This document shows, one piece after another, positions 38,251-47,607 of a stretch of 64,000 bases of DNA; within the stretch, counting starts at the first letter, position 1; the number at the start of each line of letters is the position of its first letter. The stretch is from Erythrobacter sp. (lineage in GTDB: Bacteria; Pseudomonadota; Alphaproteobacteria; Sphingomonadales; Sphingomonadaceae), in NCBI GenBank assembly GCA_023653115.1, contig JAMNXO010000002.1, positions 124,001 through 188,000 on the forward strand, read 5' to 3'. Both the position numbers and the translations under genes were made by a program. The notes beneath the pieces were generated by a model. That model made no database searches. It was not told the DNA's origin and worked only from the letters and a program-made list of their open reading frames with translations.

Positions 38251-38728
38251 GAGTAAGTATGAGCCGCTTGCCCGGTACCTGAACGGCCTTGAACGCGATA
38301 GCTGGGATGCAAAGTTTCCTGACATCGAGCGGGTACTTGGCTTCGATTTGCCCAAGAGCGCCTACACCTATCCCGCATGGTGGTCGAATCAGGATGGTCA
38401 CCACAGCCAGACCCGGGGCTGGCGTGACGCCGGCTGGGAAACCTGCAACGTAAATCTGCCCGACAAACGGATCCGTTTCGTCCGCATCGGCAAACGCAAG
38501 CCTGCTTTGGCGAAGACTGGCACGATCGAAAACCAGTCTCGACCGAGCGACAGGGAAATCGAAAAACTGATTGCTTCTGCCCGTGAACTGACAGGAATCG
38601 AGGATCGCGAGACCATTATGGCCACGGCCCTGCGGCACCTGATCCAGGCCGAGGCGGCGAAGGGGCTGGCTGCGCTAGGTGGCAGCGACCATCAGGCCAA
38701 AGCGCCCGAGCGCCGGAGGTTCTGGTGA
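38249..38728 (+). CDS. Two-domain antitoxin: N-terminal DUF7662-like domain plus C-terminal VapB-like antitoxin domain
   Basis: MSKYEPLARYLNGL...IERVLGFDLPKSAYTYPAWWSNQ...RGWRDAGWE... then REIEKLIASARELTGIEDRETIMATALRHLIQAEAAKGLAALGGSD; stop overlaps PIN toxin start. Confidence 0.75.
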   Translation: MSKYEPLARYLNGLERDSWDAKFPDIERVLGFDLPKSAYTYPAWWSNQDGHHSQTRGWRDAGWETCNVNLPDKRIRFVRIGKRKPALAKTGTIENQSRPSDREIEKLIASARELTGIEDRETIMATALRHLIQAEAAKGLAALGGSDHQAKAPERRRFW

Positions 38729-39090
38729 TCCTCGTCGACAGCTCGGTATGGATCGATCATCTACGCGCCACTGTCCCAGAGTTAAACCGTGTCCTGCTGC
38801 TGGGCGAGGTAATCCAGCATGGCTTTGTGACAGCCGAACTGGCGCTCGGGTCGATTGCCAAGCGAGATCAGCTTATCGCGGGTCTTGCAGCATTGCCGCA
38901 GATTGCTCCCGCTGCCGAGGATGACCTGCTAGGCTTCGTTACCGAGGCTGCACTGGCCGGAACCGGCATTGGCCTTGTCGATGCCCACTTGCTGAACGCA
39001 TGTCATCGACACCAGCACAAGCTCTGGACACGTGACAAACGGTTGCGGGCGCAAGCCGAGCGCCTCGGCATCGCCTATCCGCACTCCTGA
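38725..39090 (+). CDS. vapC: VapC-family PIN-domain toxin
   Basis: MILVDSSVWIDHLR, HGFVTAELALGSIA, GTGIGLVDAHLLNAC...LWTRDKRLRAQAERLG; GTG start inside TGGTGA. Confidence 0.93.
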   Translation: MILVDSSVWIDHLRATVPELNRVLLLGEVIQHGFVTAELALGSIAKRDQLIAGLAALPQIAPAAEDDLLGFVTEAALAGTGIGLVDAHLLNACHRHQHKLWTRDKRLRAQAERLGIAYPHS

Positions 39091-40794
39091 TCAGCAGCCC
39101 TTATCGGCCGCCTTGCAGCTTTCGTCCCGCACGGCCCGGAATTCGTCGCCATCGTTCCAGTTCGGCCAGCTCTTGCTCGTCGCCATCATCCGGCCGAGGC
39201 GGTAGTAAAGCTGGAGATCAGCCATCACGCCCGACCAGTCCCACGCCTCGTTGAAGGCATCCTTGGGGCCGTGATAGCGGTTGTCGGTATAGTCCTTGGC
39301 CACCGCCTCGCCCGCGGCGCGGCCGCCTTCGATCAGGTCCTGCCCGCCGTCGATGTAGAGCATCGGCACGCCGAGCTTGGCAAAGGCGAAGTGGTCCGAG
39401 CGGTAGTAGTAGCCCGCCTCGGGCTTGGGATCGGGGGTGACGGTGCGGCCATCGGCCTTGAGCGCGGCGTCAAGGAACTGGTCGAGCGCCGACTTGCCGA
39501 AGCCAACGGCGGTGACGTCCTTGGCCGGGCCGGCCATCTGCAGCGCGTCCATGTTCACCCCGCCCACGGTCTGCGCCAGCGGGAAGACCGGATTGGCGGC
39601 GTAGTAATAGGCGCCCAGCAGGCCCGATTCCTCGGCGGTCACGGCCAGGAAAACCAGCGTGCGGCGCGGCGCGCCGGCCTTGCCATGGGCCTCGGCCAGC
39701 GCGACCAGTGCGGCAGTGCCGGTGGCGTTGTCGACCGCGCCGTTGCAGATGTCGTCGCCATCAGGCGCAGGGGTGCAGCGCCCGAGGTGATCCCAGTGCG
39801 CGGTGTGGAGCACATATTCCTCCGGCGCCTCGCTGCCCGGCAGGATGCCGATGATGTTGTGCGAGGTGAAGCTGCGCATGGTGCTGGCAAAGCCGGTCGA
39901 GAGCTTCATGCCCAGCGGCACCGGCTTGAAGCCCTTGGCCTGCGCCGCCTTGGTCAATGCGCCCAGATCCTGTCCAGCGGCCTTGAGCAGCTTGCTCGCC
40001 GCGTCCTCGGTCACCCAGCCGTTCATCTGGGTGCGCGGCGGGGGATTGTCACCATATTGGGGATAGGCCTGCGGGCCGGTCCACGAGCTTTCGACCACGT
40101 TCCAGCCATAGCTGGCAGGCGCGGTCTGGTGGACGATCAGCGCCCCCGCCGCACCCTGTCGGGCGGCCTCTTCATACTTGTAGGTCCAGCGCCCGTAATA
40201 GGTCATCGCCTTGCCGCCGAACGGGCCTTCCTGGCCTGCGGTCTGCCAGTCGGGATCATTGACGAGGATCACCACCGTCTTGCCCTTCACATCAACGCCG
40301 GCATAGTCGTTCCAGCCCTTTTCGGGGGCGTTGATGCCATAGCCGACGAACACCAGCTCGCTGTCCTTGAGCGTAGTCTTGGCGTCTTCGCGATAGGTCA
40401 CGCCGACCCAGTTCTTGGCGAAGGCCAGCGACATGGGCGCGCCCTTGCCGGTGATTGTCAGCGGGGCGTAATCCTTGCCGGTGATCTCCACCAGCGGGAC
40501 ATCCTGCACCCACGAGCCATTATTGCCCGGCTGCAAGCCTGCCGCCTTGAACCGCTCGGTCAGCAGCGCGATGGTTTTTTCCTCGCCGGGGGTGCCGGGC
40601 ATCCGGCCTTCGAATTCATCGCTGGAGAGAAGGCGCGTGACGTCCTTGATCGTCGCCTCGGCAATGTCGCCCGCCTCGACTTCGGGAATGTCGAGCGCGG
40701 CGCTCGCCCCGCCCATGCCCGGCAGGCTGTCGCACGCGGCCAGCGTCAGCGCGCCTGCTGCAATGATCCCGAGGGTGGCTAATGGGGTGCGCAT
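39091..40794 (-). CDS. M28-family metallopeptidase (exported)
   Basis: HTAHWDHLGRCTPAPDGDDICNGAVDNATGTAALVALAEA; TAEESGLLGAYYYA; YRSDHFAFAKLGVPMLYID. Confidence 0.93.
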   Translation of the reverse strand: MRTPLATLGIIAAGALTLAACDSLPGMGGASAALDIPEVEAGDIAEATIKDVTRLLSSDEFEGRMPGTPGEEKTIALLTERFKAAGLQPGNNGSWVQDVPLVEITGKDYAPLTITGKGAPMSLAFAKNWVGVTYREDAKTTLKDSELVFVGYGINAPEKGWNDYAGVDVKGKTVVILVNDPDWQTAGQEGPFGGKAMTYYGRWTYKYEEAARQGAAGALIVHQTAPASYGWNVVESSWTGPQAYPQYGDNPPPRTQMNGWVTEDAASKLLKAAGQDLGALTKAAQAKGFKPVPLGMKLSTGFASTMRSFTSHNIIGILPGSEAPEEYVLHTAHWDHLGRCTPAPDGDDICNGAVDNATGTAALVALAEAHGKAGAPRRTLVFLAVTAEESGLLGAYYYAANPVFPLAQTVGGVNMDALQMAGPAKDVTAVGFGKSALDQFLDAALKADGRTVTPDPKPEAGYYYRSDHFAFAKLGVPMLYIDGGQDLIEGGRAAGEAVAKDYTDNRYHGPKDAFNEAWDWSGVMADLQLYYRLGRMMATSKSWPNWNDGDEFRAVRDESCKAADKGC

Positions 40795-40944
40795 CGCTGG
40801 TATTCTCCTGCTGCGGCCGAGCGGCCTTGCGCGTCTCAATCGCAGAGCCGCAGGCAGCGCGCAAGCGCGCCCTCGTGCAGCAGAGCGATCGGGCAACCCG
40901 ACACCCCTTGCGGGCATGGCCGGCTGCCGCCAGAGAAGCGGGTG

Positions 40945-43698
40945 ATGGGAGAGATTCACACCGCTGACTGGGAAGGCGCGCTGGCCCGCGCCCGCGCCCA
41001 CGCGCCGTTTCTGGCGCGTGCGCTGGATCGTCAGCCGGAACTGGCGGGATTGCTCGCAAGCGGAGACGGCGAGGCTGCGCTCGGCTGGGCGCGGGCGCAG
41101 GGCGCGCATCCCGATACCGAAGTGGCGCTCAGGCGCGAGCGGCTGGCGCTGGCCGCCGCGCTGGCCGTGGGCGATCTGGCGGGGGCTTTCCCGTTGGCGC
41201 AGGTGGTGGCCGAACTCACCGCCTTTGCCGACCGCGCATTAGACCGCGCAATCCGCACCGCGATTGCCGAACGCACCGGCGAGGACAGCGCCGACGGATT
41301 CATCGCACTCGCGCTCGGCAAGCAAGGGGCGGGCGAGCTCAACTACTCCTCCGACATTGATCCGATCTTCCTCTATGATCGCGAACGCTTGCCGCGTCGT
41401 AGCAGCGATGATCCGGGCGAGGCGGCGCAGCGCTATGCCCGGCGGATCGTCAGCCTGCTCTCGGGCAATACCGACGAAGGCTATGCCCTGCGGGTCGATC
41501 TGCGGCTGCGTCCGGCAAGCGAGATCAGCCCGCTGTGTGTGCCCGTCGGCGCGGCACTGGCGCATTATCAGGGGCAGGCGCTGGCGTGGGAGCGCGCCGC
41601 CTTCACCCGCGCGCGTGCGGCGGCGGGGGATGTGGCAGCGGGCGAGGCCTTTCTTGCCAACATCCGCCCGTTTGTGTGGCGCAGCCAGCTCGATTTCGGC
41701 GCGGTGGAAGAAATCCGCGCGCTCACCCAGCGCATTCGCGATAGCCACGCGGGGCCGGTGGTGCCGGGGCCGCATTTCGATGTGAAGCGCGGGCGCGGCG
41801 GCATCCGCGAGATCGAGTTCTACGCCCAGACCCACCAGCTGATCCATGGTGGACGCGATCTCGGGCTGCGGGTGCGCGGCACGCGCGCGGCGCTTGATGC
41901 GCTGGCGGCGGCCGGCTGGATCGCGCCCGACGCCGCGACCACGCTGGGCGAGACCTATGACCGGCTGCGCGCGGTTGAGCACCGGTTGCAGATGGTCCAC
42001 GACCGCCAGACCCACGCCCTGCCCGAAGGCGCGGCGCTGGATAATGTCGCGCAGCTCGACGGGCTGGCGGACGGCGGGGCGCTGGTGGCGCAGCTGACCG
42101 AACTGACGGGCCGCAGCGCGCGCATTTACGAGCAGCTGATCGGTGCGTGCGCGGCGGCTCCCGCGCCCGCAGCGCAGGCGAGCGATCTGGCGCAGGAACT
42201 CGCCGCGCTTGGTTTCGAAGAGCCCGAAACCCTCGCCGAACGCATCGAGGGCTGGCGTGATGGACGCCATGCCGCGATCCGTTCCCCGCAGGCCGTGGCG
42301 GCGTGGGACCGGCTCGCGCCCGCGCTGATCCGGGCGATGGCGGCGAGCGATGATCCGATGCGCGCGGTCACCCGCTGGGAACGCATTCTCGAACGCGTGC
42401 CGACGGCGATCACCACCTTCCGCCTGCTCGATGCGCGGCCCGATCTCACCCAGCGGCTGGTCGCCGCGCTGACGCTGGCGCCGGTGCTGTCGGACGAGCT
42501 GGCGCGCAAGCCCGAACTGCTCGATACGCTGATTGATCGCGGGGCGCTTGAACTGCCGGGCGACAGGGCGGCGATCATGGCGCGGATGCGCGGTGCGGCG
42601 GTGCGCGATGATTACGAGGCGCTGCTCGATGCGATCCGCGTGATCACCGGCGAGATCCGCTTCGCGCTCGGCATCCAGCTGATCGAGGGGCTGGCCGATC
42701 CGCTCGACATTGCCCGCGCCCTGTCGCGCACCGCCGAAGCCGCGCTGACCCTCGCTGCCGATGCCACCGCGCAAGAATTTGCCAGCAAGCATGGCCGGAT
42801 CGCGGGCAGCGAATTGCTGATCCTCGGGCTCGGGCGATTGGGTGGCGGGGCGCTGACCCATGCCTCCGATCTCGACATCGTCTATCTGTTCACCGGCGAT
42901 TTTGCAGGCCAGTCAGACGGGCCGCGGCCGCTGGGTGGGACGGTCTATTTCAATCGCCTCGCCAGCCGGGTCAGCGCCGCGCTGTCGGTGCCCACCGCGC
43001 AGGGCGCGCTGTATGAGGTCGACACGCGCCTCAGGCCGCAGGGCAACCAAGGCCCGCTGGCGGTGAGCTGCGAGGCTTTCGGCAAGTATCAGCGCGAGGC
43101 GGCCTGGACGTGGGAGCATATGGCGTTGACCCGCGCGCGGGTGCTCTATGGCTCGGCCGAGGCGCGCGCCGAGCTGGAAGGCGTGCTGGCCGAGGTGCTG
43201 CGTGCCCCGCGCGACAAGGCGATGCTGCGCGATGCGGTGCTGTCGATGCGGGCCGAGATGGCGCGGCACAAGCAGCCCGGCGGCCCGATCGATGCCAAGC
43301 TGATGCGCGGCGGGCTGGTCGATTGCGAGTTCCTGGTCCACTACCTCCAATTGAAGGGCGAGACGGCGAGCGGCGCGCCGCTGGCCGAGGCACAACTGGC
43401 CGCGCTCGATCCCGATCTGGCCGTGGCGCTGGGCGGGCTGGCCGCCGCCGGACTGCTGCCAGCTGACCTTGCCGGGCCGCACGCGCTGATGAGCCGGATG
43501 CTGGTGGCCGGACGCCTGCTTGCCCCCGATGGCCGCGAACCCCCACCCAGCGGCGCACGGGCACTGGCGCGGGCCTGCGGCTACGATCATTACGGCGCGC
43601 TGCTCGACGCTTTCGGCGCGGCGCGGCACAGCGTGGCGCAGGCGTGGAAACAAATTCTGGGCACGGACATTCTCGAAAGCGAACAGGAGACCGATTGA
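40945..43698 (+). CDS. glnE: Glutamine synthetase adenylyltransferase/adenylyl-removing enzyme
   Basis: GKQGAGELNYSSDIDPIFLYD, KRGRGGIREIEFYAQTHQLIHGG, LGRLGGGALTHASDLDIVYLF, DTRLRPQGNQGPLAVS. Confidence 0.96.
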   Translation: MGEIHTADWEGALARARAHAPFLARALDRQPELAGLLASGDGEAALGWARAQGAHPDTEVALRRERLALAAALAVGDLAGAFPLAQVVAELTAFADRALDRAIRTAIAERTGEDSADGFIALALGKQGAGELNYSSDIDPIFLYDRERLPRRSSDDPGEAAQRYARRIVSLLSGNTDEGYALRVDLRLRPASEISPLCVPVGAALAHYQGQALAWERAAFTRARAAAGDVAAGEAFLANIRPFVWRSQLDFGAVEEIRALTQRIRDSHAGPVVPGPHFDVKRGRGGIREIEFYAQTHQLIHGGRDLGLRVRGTRAALDALAAAGWIAPDAATTLGETYDRLRAVEHRLQMVHDRQTHALPEGAALDNVAQLDGLADGGALVAQLTELTGRSARIYEQLIGACAAAPAPAAQASDLAQELAALGFEEPETLAERIEGWRDGRHAAIRSPQAVAAWDRLAPALIRAMAASDDPMRAVTRWERILERVPTAITTFRLLDARPDLTQRLVAALTLAPVLSDELARKPELLDTLIDRGALELPGDRAAIMARMRGAAVRDDYEALLDAIRVITGEIRFALGIQLIEGLADPLDIARALSRTAEAALTLAADATAQEFASKHGRIAGSELLILGLGRLGGGALTHASDLDIVYLFTGDFAGQSDGPRPLGGTVYFNRLASRVSAALSVPTAQGALYEVDTRLRPQGNQGPLAVSCEAFGKYQREAAWTWEHMALTRARVLYGSAEARAELEGVLAEVLRAPRDKAMLRDAVLSMRAEMARHKQPGGPIDAKLMRGGLVDCEFLVHYLQLKGETASGAPLAEAQLAALDPDLAVALGGLAAAGLLPADLAGPHALMSRMLVAGRLLAPDGREPPPSGARALARACGYDHYGALLDAFGAARHSVAQAWKQILGTDILESEQETD

Positions 43699-44171
43699 TG
43701 AGCACTTTCCCCGGCGTTGGTGACGCCATGCCCGATATCGCCATGGAAACCCCCGAAGGCGGGAGCGTGAAGCCGTCCGATTTTGCCGGCTCCAAGCTGG
43801 TGATCTTCTTCTATCCCAAGGACGACACCCCCGGCTGCACCACCGAGAACAAGGATTTCTCCGCGCTCAAGGGCGATTTCGAGGCTGCGGGGACAAAGCT
43901 GCTCGGTGTCAGCAAGGATCCGGCCAAGAAGCACGCCAAGTTCATCGCCAAGCACGGCCTCACCGCCCCGCTCGCCAGCGATGCCGAAGACGGCGGCCTG
44001 TCCGATGCGCTCGGCGTGTGGGCGGAAAAGCAGATGTACGGCAAGACCTATATGGGCATGGTCCGCGCCACCTATCTGGTGGGCGCCGACGGCACAATCG
44101 CGCGCATCTGGGACAAGGTGAAAGTCGCCGGCCACGCCGAAGAGGTTCTCGCTGCCGCCAAGGCTCTTTGA
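43698..44171 (+). CDS. bcp: Thioredoxin-dependent peroxiredoxin, Bcp type
   Basis: FFYPKDDTPGCTTENKDFSALKGDF...LLGVSKDPAKKHAKFIAKHGL. Confidence 0.95.
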   Translation: MSTFPGVGDAMPDIAMETPEGGSVKPSDFAGSKLVIFFYPKDDTPGCTTENKDFSALKGDFEAAGTKLLGVSKDPAKKHAKFIAKHGLTAPLASDAEDGGLSDALGVWAEKQMYGKTYMGMVRATYLVGADGTIARIWDKVKVAGHAEEVLAAAKAL

Positions 44172-44179
44172 GCCAGCCC

Positions 44180-44971
44180 ATGACGTCAGTCGCCCGTGCC
44201 ATCCGCGCCGCTTTGCTCACGCCTGCGCCGCGCGCCAAGTGCTTTGCCGCGCGCGAAGTGGCGCGCGCGTGGCGCAAGGGCGCGCTCGATTGGCGCTTTG
44301 ACGTCACCATGCCCGACACCCCGGCCTGGCCCGAAGTGCCGCAATTGCTGCCGCCCGCCCAGATGCCCAAGCGCCGCCGCGGCGGATCGGAAAGCGGGCG
44401 GATCGCGCTGTGGCATAGCCTGGCGCACATCGAATTCGTTGCGATTGATCTGGCGCTCGATATGGCGGGGCGATTCGGCGCGGAGATGGGCGAGGAGTTC
44501 GTCAGCGATTTTCTGGACGTTGCGGCGGACGAGGCGATGCATTTCGCCTTGCTCGCCCGCAAGCTCGAATCGCTCGGCACGCACTATGGCGCGCTGCCCG
44601 CCCACGCGGGGCTGTGGGAGGCCGCACACGCCACGCGGGGCGATGCCGCCGCGCGGCTGGCGGTGGTGCCGATGGTGCTCGAGGCGCGCGGTCTTGACGT
44701 CACGCCGGCAACGCTCGAGCGGGTCGCGGCGGCAGGCGATACGCATGGCGCCAAAATCCTCACCCGCATTCTTGACGATGAAATCCGTCACGTTGCGTTT
44801 GGCACCAAGCACTTTCTGCGTTGCGCCGAAACGCAGCAGCAAGCGCCCGAATCCCTCTGGCAGAACCTCGTAAAACGGCACTTTAAGGGGAGCGTTAAGC
44901 CGCCGTTCAACGACTCAGCGCGTCTTGCAGCCGGTTTGTCGCGGGAATTTTACGCAGAGATTGCACATTAA
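44180..44971 (+). CDS. Ferritin-like domain DUF455 family protein
   Basis: LWHSLAHIEFVAIDLALDMA, FVSDFLDVAADEAMHFALLARKLESLGTHYG, ILDDEIRHVAFGTKHF. Confidence 0.92.
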   Translation: MTSVARAIRAALLTPAPRAKCFAAREVARAWRKGALDWRFDVTMPDTPAWPEVPQLLPPAQMPKRRRGGSESGRIALWHSLAHIEFVAIDLALDMAGRFGAEMGEEFVSDFLDVAADEAMHFALLARKLESLGTHYGALPAHAGLWEAAHATRGDAAARLAVVPMVLEARGLDVTPATLERVAAAGDTHGAKILTRILDDEIRHVAFGTKHFLRCAETQQQAPESLWQNLVKRHFKGSVKPPFNDSARLAAGLSREFYAEIAH

Positions 44972-45069
44972 CGACTCACCCGGATAACCACGATCCAGCA
45001 GAAGCGCGCAGCAAGACGTGCTCAACCAAACGAGCGGCGGGAACGCCGAAATCGGGGATCGGGTCAGTT

Positions 45070-45813
45070 ATGAAGTTTGCCGTGCGATACATGACGAAGC
45101 TCGTAGCCTTGTGCTGCGGTGCGCTCCTGGTTTCCGCCGCCTCTGCTCCTGCCTTTGCCAACACCGCCAATTCCGCCGCCACCTCCACGACCAGCGCCGA
45201 CATCGTCGAGCCGGTGCGCGGTGAGCAGATTGATCCGCTCGCCAGCGGGGACCAGCGCTTCAAGTCGCTGTTCGCTAGCTGGACCGCGATCGAGCGCACC
45301 AGCCCGCAAGTGGGCGGCATGGCCGAGACGGCCTATTCCGCGCCCTTCGCCCAGCGCAGCGTTTCGGTGCCGTCGCGTATGCCGCTTGAAGGCGCCTCGC
45401 TCACCAGCGGTTACGGGATGCGCACTCACCCGGTGCTTGGCGGCCGCCGCCAGCACGCCGGTATCGATCTCGCCGCGCCGACCGGCACCCCGGTCTATGC
45501 CACGGCTGACGGCATTGTCGGCCGCGCCGACTGGTATTCGAGCTACGGCCTGTATGTCGCCGTCGAGCATGGCGCTTCGATGCAGACCCGCTACGCCCAC
45601 CTTTCGCGCCTTGCGGTTGCCGCGGGCGACAATGTCAAGAAGGGCGACCTGATCGGCTATGTCGGTTCGACCGGCCGCTCGACCGGTCCGCACCTCCATT
45701 ATGAAGTCCGTATTGATGGGGTTGCAGTCAATCCGATTCCGTATATGGTAGAGAGCGAAGCACAGCTGGCCTACGCCCGCGATGCTCGCCTGACCGGCCA
45801 GGGTGGCGAATAA
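45070..45813 (+). CDS. M23-family metallopeptidase (LytM domain)
   Basis: LTSGYGMRTHPVLGGRRQHAGIDLAAPTGTPVYATADG...TRYAHLSR...GSTGRSTGPHLHYEVR. Confidence 0.95.
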   Translation: MKFAVRYMTKLVALCCGALLVSAASAPAFANTANSAATSTTSADIVEPVRGEQIDPLASGDQRFKSLFASWTAIERTSPQVGGMAETAYSAPFAQRSVSVPSRMPLEGASLTSGYGMRTHPVLGGRRQHAGIDLAAPTGTPVYATADGIVGRADWYSSYGLYVAVEHGASMQTRYAHLSRLAVAAGDNVKKGDLIGYVGSTGRSTGPHLHYEVRIDGVAVNPIPYMVESEAQLAYARDARLTGQGGE

Positions 45814-45856
45814 GCCACCCACGCAATCGGCTCCGGCGAACAAGCTTCACGAGATT

Positions 45857-45930
45857 GCCCGTGCAAACGGGCCGGACATTGGAGAGGGTGTCCGAACATG
45901 GCGGCGGGTTATCCCGCCGCCTTTTTTCTT
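45857..45930 (+). ncRNA. Candidate structured 3'UTR/sRNA: three consecutive hairpins ending in poly-U
   Basis: GCCCGT-GCAA-ACGGGC, CGGACA-TTGGAGAGGG-TGTCCG, GGCGGCGGG-TTAT-CCCGCCGCC-TTTTTTCTT. Confidence 0.45.
45900..45930 (+). terminator. Rho-independent terminator
   Basis: Perfect 9-bp GC stem, 4-nt loop, TTTTTTCTT tract. Confidence 0.95.
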
Positions 45931-46065
45931 GGATGTCCCTCTCTCGATACCGCGACAATCGGTAGCATTTCCCATACCGTTTTTGCTTGCGGGGCCGCGC
46001 GCCTCGCGTAATTTCGCTTCCAAGCCGCTGCCGCTCAAAGCGCAAGGCGGCAAGGGAGAGATACC

Positions 46066-47607
46066 ATGAGCATGCACCCCATCGCGCACGCCGCGAGCCG
46101 CCCCGATCACCCCGCTGTCATCATGACCGGATCGGGCGAGCAGATCACCTATGGCGAAATGGACGCGGAATCGAACCGCTTTGCCCACCTGCTGCGCGCG
46201 CACGGGATCGGCGCAGGCGATGCCTTTGCGGTGCTGCTGGAAAACCGGATCGAGTATTTCACGCTGATCTGGGGATCGCAGCGCGCCGGCACGATGCTGG
46301 TGCCGATCTCCTCGCGCCTCACCGCGCCCGAGGCCGCCTATATCATCCGCGATGCACAGGCCAAGCTGCTGATCACCAGCGGCTATTTCGAGGGCGTGCT
46401 GGAGGATATCCGCAAGGAATGTCCGGACCTCACCGTGCTGGTGATGGATGCAGGAGGGGCGGAGGATTTCGCCGCCGCGCTGGCGGCCCAGCCCAGCACC
46501 CCGATCCCCGATCAGAGCGCCGGGTTGCTGATGCTCTATTCGAGCGGCACCACCGGGCGGCCCAAGGGCATTCGCCCCGCCCCGCCCGAAGATCCGGATC
46601 CGGCCGCGCCGGTCCCGCTGCTGGGCCTTGCGACGATGGGCATGGGGATGCCGGCCGACGGCTCGATGATCTACCTCTCGCCCGCCCCGCTCTATCATGC
46701 CGCGCCGATCGGCTGGTGCTCGGTCGTGCACCGGCTCGGCGGCACAGTGGTGATGATGGAGAAGTTTGATCCCGAAGAGGCGCTGAAGGCGATCGAGCGC
46801 TACAAGGTGACCGACAGCCAGTGGGTGCCGACCCACTTTGTGCGCTTCCTCAAGCTCGATCCCGCGGTGCGCTCGCGGTACGATCTTTCGAGCCACCAGC
46901 GCGCGATCCACGCGGCCGCGCCGTGCCCTGTGCCGATCAAGCGCGCGATGATCGAATGGTGGGGGCCGATCGTCAACGAATACTACGCCGGCAGCGAGAT
47001 GATCGGGATGACGCTGGTGAAGTCGGAACACTGGCTCGCCAAACCCGGCACTGTCGGCGTCGCGGTGCATGGCAAGGTCCACGTTTGCGGGCCCGAGGGC
47101 GAGGAGCTTGCCCCCGATCAGGACGGGCTGATTTTCTTCGAGAACATCAACCTGCCGACCTATCACAATGATCCCGCCAAGACCGCCGAGGCGATGCATC
47201 CCAAGGGCTGGATGACGCTGGGCGATATCGGCCATCTCGACCAGGATGGCTTCCTGTTCCTGACCGACCGCAAGAGCCACATGATCATCTCCGGCGGGGT
47301 GAACATCTACCCGCAGGAGATCGAGAACCTGCTGGTCACCCACCCCAAGATCATGGATGCTGCGGTGATCGGCGCGCCGTGCCCTGACCTCGGCGAAAAG
47401 GTCGTCGCGGTGGTGCAGCCGCGCGACATGGCGGATGCCGGCCCGGCGCTGGAGGCGGAGCTGCGCGAATTCCTCTCCGCCAGCCTCTCCAAGATCAAGA
47501 TGCCCAAGCTGTTCGACTTCCGCCCCGAACTGCCGCGCGAGGCCAATGGCAAGCTCTACAAGCGCGAGCTGCGCGACGAGTATGCCGCCAAGGCTGCTGC
47601 GGCATGA
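46066..47607 (+). CDS. Acyl-CoA synthetase (AMP-dependent ligase)
   Basis: LLMLYSSGTTGRPKGI, YYAGSEMIGMT, GWMTLGDIGHLDQDGFLFLTDRKSHMIISGGVNIYPQEIE. Confidence 0.95.
   Translation: MSMHPIAHAASRPDHPAVIMTGSGEQITYGEMDAESNRFAHLLRAHGIGAGDAFAVLLENRIEYFTLIWGSQRAGTMLVPISSRLTAPEAAYIIRDAQAKLLITSGYFEGVLEDIRKECPDLTVLVMDAGGAEDFAAALAAQPSTPIPDQSAGLLMLYSSGTTGRPKGIRPAPPEDPDPAAPVPLLGLATMGMGMPADGSMIYLSPAPLYHAAPIGWCSVVHRLGGTVVMMEKFDPEEALKAIERYKVTDSQWVPTHFVRFLKLDPAVRSRYDLSSHQRAIHAAAPCPVPIKRAMIEWWGPIVNEYYAGSEMIGMTLVKSEHWLAKPGTVGVAVHGKVHVCGPEGEELAPDQDGLIFFENINLPTYHNDPAKTAEAMHPKGWMTLGDIGHLDQDGFLFLTDRKSHMIISGGVNIYPQEIENLLVTHPKIMDAAVIGAPCPDLGEKVVAVVQPRDMADAGPALEAELREFLSASLSKIKMPKLFDFRPELPREANGKLYKRELRDEYAAKAAAA

Noticed and set aside
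41239-42861. 540-aa minus-strand ORF
   Set aside because: Antisense to glnE; no domain signature.
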